Shown here: in pieces, positions 59,829 through 64,000 of the stretch | How the letters are laid out: each line of letters starts with the position of its first letter | How positions within the stretch are numbered: the stretch's first letter is position 1 | From: Marivivens donghaensis | GTDB taxonomy: Bacteria; Pseudomonadota; Alphaproteobacteria; Rhodobacterales; Rhodobacteraceae | NCBI RefSeq assembly: GCF_030410045.1 | Contig: NZ_JAUFRA010000004.1 | Location: 1-64,000 of the forward strand | Reading direction: 5' to 3' | DNA: 64,000 nt | The notes under the pieces: model-generated | What the model saw: only the letters and a program-made list of their open reading frames with translations | The model's database searches: none | Told to the model about the DNA's origin: nothing | Program-made: the position numbers and the translations under genes

Positions 59829-61961
59829 TCACTTCGCAGCAGCTTTGACGCGCAGGCGCGCCTTATACAGCAGCGGCTCAGTGTAGCCCGATGGCTGCGA
59901 AATGCCTTCGAGCACCAGCGCACGCGCCGCATTGAACGCCTCGCCATCGAACGACGGTGCCATTGGTTTGTATGCCGGATCGCCTGCGTTCTGCGCGTCT
60001 ACCTTCGGTGCCATACGGCGGAACGCCGCTTCGACCTGATCGACGGTGCAGATGCCATGCTCGATCCAGTTGGCGAGGTATTGCGACGAAATCCGCAGTG
60101 TCGCACGGTCTTCCATCAGTGCCACATCGTCGATGTCTGGCACTTTGGAACAGCCGATGCCCTGATCAACCCAACGCACCACATAGCCCAGAATGGACTG
60201 GCAGGCGTTGTCCAACTCGCGGGTCACATCCTCGTCCGACACATTGCGGCCGATCATGACAGGCGGTGTCAGCAGCGCGTTCTGCGAGGCATGGTCACGC
60301 GACCGCAGCTGGTTTTGAACCTCGGACACATTCACATGGTGGTAATGCGTCGCGTGCAGGGTCGCAGCGGTGGGAGAGGGGACCCAAGCGGTGTTTGCAC
60401 CCGCCTTCGGATGGCCGATTTTCGCCTTGAGCATATCCGCCATATCGTCCGGACGCGCCCACATGCCTTTGCCGATCTGCGCTTGACCTGTGAGGCCAGC
60501 CGCCAGACCTGTGTCCACGTTGCCGTTCTCATAGGCACCGAGCCACGAGCTCCCCGCCATTTCACCGCGCGGGATCACAGGGCCCGCCTGCATCATCGTG
60601 TGGATCTCATCGCCCGTACGGTCGAGGAAGCCGGTGTTGATGAACACGCAGCGCGTCTTAACCGCGTTGATACAGGCCGCGAGGTTCGCCGAGGTGCGGC
60701 GCTCTTCGTCCATGATGCCGAGCTTTACGGTATCGCGCGGCAGGCCGAGCATGTCCTCAACCCGACCATAGAGCGTGTTGGCAAAGGCAACCTCTTCGGG
60801 GCCATGCATCTTTGGCTTCACGACGTAAACAGACCCGCTGCGCGAGTTCCGCATCCCGTCGGTTTTAGCCAGATCGTGCATCGCGCAGGCCACGGTGATC
60901 ACCGCGTCCATGATGCCCTCGGGGGTTTCTTCGCCGTTCATCAGAACTGCGTTGTTGGTCATCAGGTGACCCACGTTGCGCACCAGCATCAGCGCACGAC
61001 CAGGGTGGGTGACGGCCTCACCATTCGGCGCCGTATAGGTCACGTCATCGTTCAGACGACGGGTCATGACCTTACCGCCCTTGTCAAAGCTCTCTTCCAG
61101 CGTGCCTTTCATTAAGCCCAGCCAGTTCGCATAGACAACGCATTTGTCCTCAGCGTCCACTGCAGCGACAGAGTCCTCGCAGTCCTGAATAGCGGTCAGT
61201 GCGCTTTCCAGACGGATATCCGAAATGCCAGCAGGATCGGTCGCGCCAATTGCGCTCTCGCGGTCGATCTTAATCTCGATCAGCAGGCCGTTGACGCGCA
61301 GCATCACATCGCCGTTCGCACGGTAGCCCGCGTATTGGCTCGCATCTTTCAGCGTGGTCGCAGCGCCACCAACGGTGATCGACAGAGCCTCACCCGCGTC
61401 CAGCGCCTCAACATCCGCCCACGACCCATTGGCCAGCGGTGCGACCTCATCTAGATGCGTACGCGCCCAGGCAACAACCTTTGCGCCGCGCTCAGCGTCA
61501 TAGCCTTTGCCCGCAGGCTTTCCTTCGATCGCATCGGTGCCGTAGAGCGCATCGTAGAGCGACCCCCAACGTGCGTTCGCCGCGTTCAGCGCAAAGCGCG
61601 CATTCATCACAGGCACAACCAGCTGCGGACCCGCAATGCTTGCGATCTCTGGGTCAACGTTTTCAACCTTGATCTCGAACGGGGCAGGCGCGGGCTGAAG
61701 ATAGCCGATCTCGCGCAGGAACGCGTTCGCCTCTTCGACGTCAAAGTCCTTGCCCTTCTGCGCCTTATACCACGCATCGATCTGCGCTTGCAGATCCTCA
61801 CGCTTTTCAATCAACGCGCGGTTCACAGGCACGAGGTCCTTGAGAAGGGCGGAATACCCATCCCAAAATGCATCAGCATCAATGCCAAGCAGGATTTCGT
61901 TTTCAATGAGAGCCGCCAGATCAGCAGACACCTCAAGTTCAGAGCGTTTTACATAAGTCAT
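59829..61961 (-). CDS. glcB: Malate synthase G
   Basis: About 710 residues of the monomeric malate synthase that condenses glyoxylate and acetyl-CoA. The central barrel contains NVGHLMTNNAVL and VKPKMHGPEEVAFA, and the C-terminal domain carries INTGFLDRTGDEIHT. ATG 61961 follows GGAGG at the right spacing; the upstream ATG adds four residues. It is divergent from iclR and forms an operon with glcG. Confidence 0.96.
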   Translation of the reverse strand: MTYVKRSELEVSADLAALIENEILLGIDADAFWDGYSALLKDLVPVNRALIEKREDLQAQIDAWYKAQKGKDFDVEEANAFLREIGYLQPAPAPFEIKVENVDPEIASIAGPQLVVPVMNARFALNAANARWGSLYDALYGTDAIEGKPAGKGYDAERGAKVVAWARTHLDEVAPLANGSWADVEALDAGEALSITVGGAATTLKDASQYAGYRANGDVMLRVNGLLIEIKIDRESAIGATDPAGISDIRLESALTAIQDCEDSVAAVDAEDKCVVYANWLGLMKGTLEESFDKGGKVMTRRLNDDVTYTAPNGEAVTHPGRALMLVRNVGHLMTNNAVLMNGEETPEGIMDAVITVACAMHDLAKTDGMRNSRSGSVYVVKPKMHGPEEVAFANTLYGRVEDMLGLPRDTVKLGIMDEERRTSANLAACINAVKTRCVFINTGFLDRTGDEIHTMMQAGPVIPRGEMAGSSWLGAYENGNVDTGLAAGLTGQAQIGKGMWARPDDMADMLKAKIGHPKAGANTAWVPSPTAATLHATHYHHVNVSEVQNQLRSRDHASQNALLTPPVMIGRNVSDEDVTRELDNACQSILGYVVRWVDQGIGCSKVPDIDDVALMEDRATLRISSQYLANWIEHGICTVDQVEAAFRRMAPKVDAQNAGDPAYKPMAPSFDGEAFNAARALVLEGISQPSGYTEPLLYKARLRVKAAAK

Positions 61962-62035
61962 AGCGGCCTCCATTTTTTAAAAATGTAGACCGAGGGCAGG
62001 CGGGGTGTTAACCATCGACGAAATAGTTTTTCACG

Positions 62036-62821
62036 ATGCGGAAAATGTCGATGAAACAGAAAGTCGGATCAGTTCAATCGGTGCAGCGGGCCATGACCCT
62101 GCTCAAGGCCCTTGCGGCGTCAGATGAAGGTCACCGCGTCAGCGATCTTGCCAAGGGTGCGGGCCTCGCTGTGTCCACCACCCACCGTCTGTTGACCACA
62201 CTCGAAATCGACAACTTTGCCTACTTCGATCCAGAGCGTGCGCTCTGGCACATCGGGCGCGAGGCCTACTCTGTCGGATCGGCCTATGTGCAGAAATATA
62301 ACTTCGTAACCCCCGCCTTGCCCTACCTGCGAAAACTGCGGGACGAGACACGCGAAACCGCGAACCTCGGCGTGCTTGACGGAGAGCAAATTGTTACGAT
62401 TTCTCAAGTAGAAAGCCGCGAAATCGTCCGCGCCATTTCCCCCACAGGCGGGCGCGTTCCGGCCTTTTGTTCGGGCATGGGTAAGGCCATTTTGGCGACG
62501 TGGTCAGACAATCAAATCGAACGCTTTGCAGAGCGGGCAGGGTTCCACCCAATGACCCCTCGGTCGCACCGAAACCTCGACACATTGATGACCGAAATCC
62601 GCCACATCCGCGAGGTCGGATATGCCGTCGATGACGAAGAACACGCCGCTGGTTTGCGCTGCGTTGCGGCGGTGGTTTTGTCGCGGGCAGAGGATGCAGT
62701 CTGCGCGATTTCCGTCTCTGCACTCTCTTCGCGCCTTTCCCCTGATCGCATCAGCGAAGTCGGCGTTCGCATCCGCGATATGGCACAATCATTGACAGAA
62801 TCGCTGCGCGGAACCGCTTAA
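62036..62821 (+). CDS. IclR-family transcriptional regulator
   Basis: This 261-residue regulator has an N-terminal winged HTH (about 12-75, VQRAMTLLKALAASDEGHRVSDLAKGAG split over the family pattern) and a C-terminal effector domain with GKAILATWS and a small-acid binding pocket. ATGs at 62036, 62045 and 62051 are all possible starts. It lies between glcB and glcD and is the candidate binder of the shared TTTCCA-N5-TGGAAA sites. The effector may be glyoxylate or glycolate (inference). Confidence 0.88.
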   Translation: MRKMSMKQKVGSVQSVQRAMTLLKALAASDEGHRVSDLAKGAGLAVSTTHRLLTTLEIDNFAYFDPERALWHIGREAYSVGSAYVQKYNFVTPALPYLRKLRDETRETANLGVLDGEQIVTISQVESREIVRAISPTGGRVPAFCSGMGKAILATWSDNQIERFAERAGFHPMTPRSHRNLDTLMTEIRHIREVGYAVDDEEHAAGLRCVAAVVLSRAEDAVCAISVSALSSRLSPDRISEVGVRIRDMAQSLTESLRGTA

Positions 62822-62830
62822 TCGTCCATT

Positions 62831-62847
62831 TTTCCACTAGATGGAAA
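62831..62847. promoter_or_regulatory. Palindromic operator upstream of glcD
   Basis: TTTCCACTAGATGGAAA lies 65 bp before the glcD start. Extra half-sites TCCA (62825-62828) and TGGAAA (62851-62856) flank it. The same palindrome, inverted and with one core difference, precedes the TRAP operon at 54455-54471. Confidence 0.62.
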
Positions 62848-62912
62848 AACTGGAAAAATTGCGTTGGTCTTTCCGCGTTTCGGCCTATTGTTAAGTCAGG
62901 GAGGACGAACCG

Positions 62913-64000
62913 ATGGACATGCCAATTCCAAGCGCAGAGATTTTGTCGCGCCGCGCAGATCATATAGCCGCGCTCAAATCCGTGGTGCCTGCGGACCGCG
63001 TGATTGAGGACGTGATTGGCCTGCGTGCCTACGAATGTGACGCACTCACTGCCTATCGCTGCACGCCCCTCGCCGTGGTTCTGCCCTGCAACACCGAAGA
63101 GGTCGCCGCCGTCCTGAAACTCTGCCATGACCGTGGCATCCCTGTCGTTCCACGCGGCGCTGGCACCTCACTCGCGGGTGGGTCGCTGCCGACGGCGGAC
63201 GCTGTTGTTGTCGGCGTTGCCCGTCTGACGGATGTGCTCGAAGTCGATTATGACGACCGCATCATGCGCATCCAAACTGGCCGCACGAACCTCTCTGTCA
63301 CCGCCGCAATCGAAGAGGACGGCTGGTTCTACGCCCCCGATCCATCGTCCCAGCTCGCCTGTGCGATCTCTGGCAACATCGGTATGAACTCTGGCGGGGC
63401 GCATTGCCTCAAATACGGGGTGACGGTTAACAACCTCTTGGGCCTGCGGATGGTGCTGATGGACGGCACGATCATCGACCTCGGTGGTGCTCATATGGAT
63501 GCAGGCGATATCGACCTTCTGCCCGTGGTCTGCGGTGCCGAAGGCCAGTTGGGTATCGTGACCGAAGCCACGCTGCGCATCCTGCCCAAACCCGAAGGCG
63601 CACGCCCTGTCATGGTGGCCTTCGGATCCTCCGCCGTCGCGGGCGCTTGCGTGTCCGACACCATTCAGGCGGGCATCGTCCCTGTTGCCATCGAATTCAT
63701 GGACCGCCCATGCATTGAAGCCTGCGAAGCTTTCGCCAAAGCGGGCTACCCCGATTGCGAGGCGCTTTTGATCATCGAGGTAGAGGGTTCTGACCGCGAA
63801 ATCGATCACCAACTTGCCCTGATCCGCGAGATTGCCGAACGCCATAACCCCGACGAAATCCGCGAAAGCCGTTCTGCCGATGAATCCGCCCGCATCTGGT
63901 TAGGCCGTAAATCGGCCTTTGGCGCGATGGGGCAGATCAATGACTACATGTGTCTCGACGGCACGATCCCTGTGTCTGAACTGCCCTACGTCCTCGAACG
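62913..64000 (+). CDS. glcD: Glycolate oxidase subunit GlcD, 3' truncated by window end
   Basis: The first about 362 residues of an FAD-linked oxidase. The PCMH FAD domain motifs PVVPRGAGTSLAGGS and NIGMNSGGAHCLKYGVT are clear, and the C-terminal FAD-oxidase domain has begun. It converts glycolate to glyoxylate as the catalytic subunit of GlcDEF. GGGAGGA precedes ATG 62913. The window ends inside the gene. Confidence 0.93.
   Translation, partial: MDMPIPSAEILSRRADHIAALKSVVPADRVIEDVIGLRAYECDALTAYRCTPLAVVLPCNTEEVAAVLKLCHDRGIPVVPRGAGTSLAGGSLPTADAVVVGVARLTDVLEVDYDDRIMRIQTGRTNLSVTAAIEEDGWFYAPDPSSQLACAISGNIGMNSGGAHCLKYGVTVNNLLGLRMVLMDGTIIDLGGAHMDAGDIDLLPVVCGAEGQLGIVTEATLRILPKPEGARPVMVAFGSSAVAGACVSDTIQAGIVPVAIEFMDRPCIEACEAFAKAGYPDCEALLIIEVEGSDREIDHQLALIREIAERHNPDEIRESRSADESARIWLGRKSAFGAMGQINDYMCLDGTIPVSELPYVLE

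Noticed and set aside
61962..62035. A third IclR-type palindrome in the glcB-iclR divergent gap
   Set aside because: The gap has an A/T palindrome around CATTTTTTAAAAATG but no TTTCCA-N5-TGGAAA arrangement.
1..64000. Mobile elements, prophage, CRISPR or defence islands
   Set aside because: No transposase, integrase, phage structural gene, repeat-spacer array or restriction/toxin gene was seen, and base composition is even apart from short AT-rich promoters.

Overview
The window reads as chromosomal DNA of a marine alphaproteobacterium of the Rhodobacterales (roseobacter type). The evidence is moderately high GC, a C4-pathway 5-aminolevulinate synthase whose PLP lysine falls at residue 248 as in Rhodobacter HemA, a Pro-rich TolA, a RodZ-like protein, and many ABC and TRAP importers for small organic nitrogen and carbon compounds. 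I see no insertion sequence, prophage, CRISPR array or rRNA. There is one tRNA gene (tRNA-Tyr). The sequence ends inside glcD.

Layout. 0.2-5.9 kb: a QseBC/TctDE-like two-component pair divergent from a DUF2271 - PepSY/flavodoxin-reductase - ApbE operon, probably a flavin-based membrane electron-transfer module. 6.3-12.9 kb: adenine deaminase and a complete urease operon ureDABCEFG. 13.0-20.6 kb: an unknown gene, then ybgC-tolQRAB-pal-cpoB (cell-envelope constriction) and tilS. 20.7-26.7 kb: ftsH, a methyltransferase, a MOSC protein, fhs and folD. 26.8-32.3 kb, minus strand: PdeM phosphoesterase, ligase-associated DEXH helicase, an AMACR-type racemase, a GT-A-like protein and tRNA-Tyr. 32.4-39.1 kb: rlmB, a structured intergenic region, a CoA-binding protein, an M20 dipeptidase, hemA, a RodZ-like gene and ispG.

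39.4-48.6 kb holds a complete reductive pyrimidine-degradation cluster: dihydropyrimidine dehydrogenase A/B, amidohydrolase, dihydropyrimidinase, and a four-gene NMT1/THI5-type ABC importer. Two RutR-like palindromes lie at the heads of its two halves. 48.6-51.5 kb: hisF-hisE, an SDR, a lipoprotein and a cold-shock gene. 51.5-64.0 kb: an AEC carrier, a hydroxyacid dehydrogenase pair, a TRAP transporter with amidase, then glcG-glcB and iclR-glcD. This suggests glycolate/glyoxylate or related 2-oxo/2-hydroxyacid use. Near-identical TTTCCA-N5-TGGAAA palindromes precede both the TRAP operon and glcD, so one IclR-type regulator may control both.

Most genes are well-known families. The items most worth a second look are the regulatory architecture (three shared-operator inferences), the possible flavinylation target in the DUF2271 protein, a 136-nt nested inverted repeat upstream of adenine deaminase, and a hairpin-dense 150-nt intergenic region after rlmB. 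I did not find clear evidence of a wholly new defence or mobile system.
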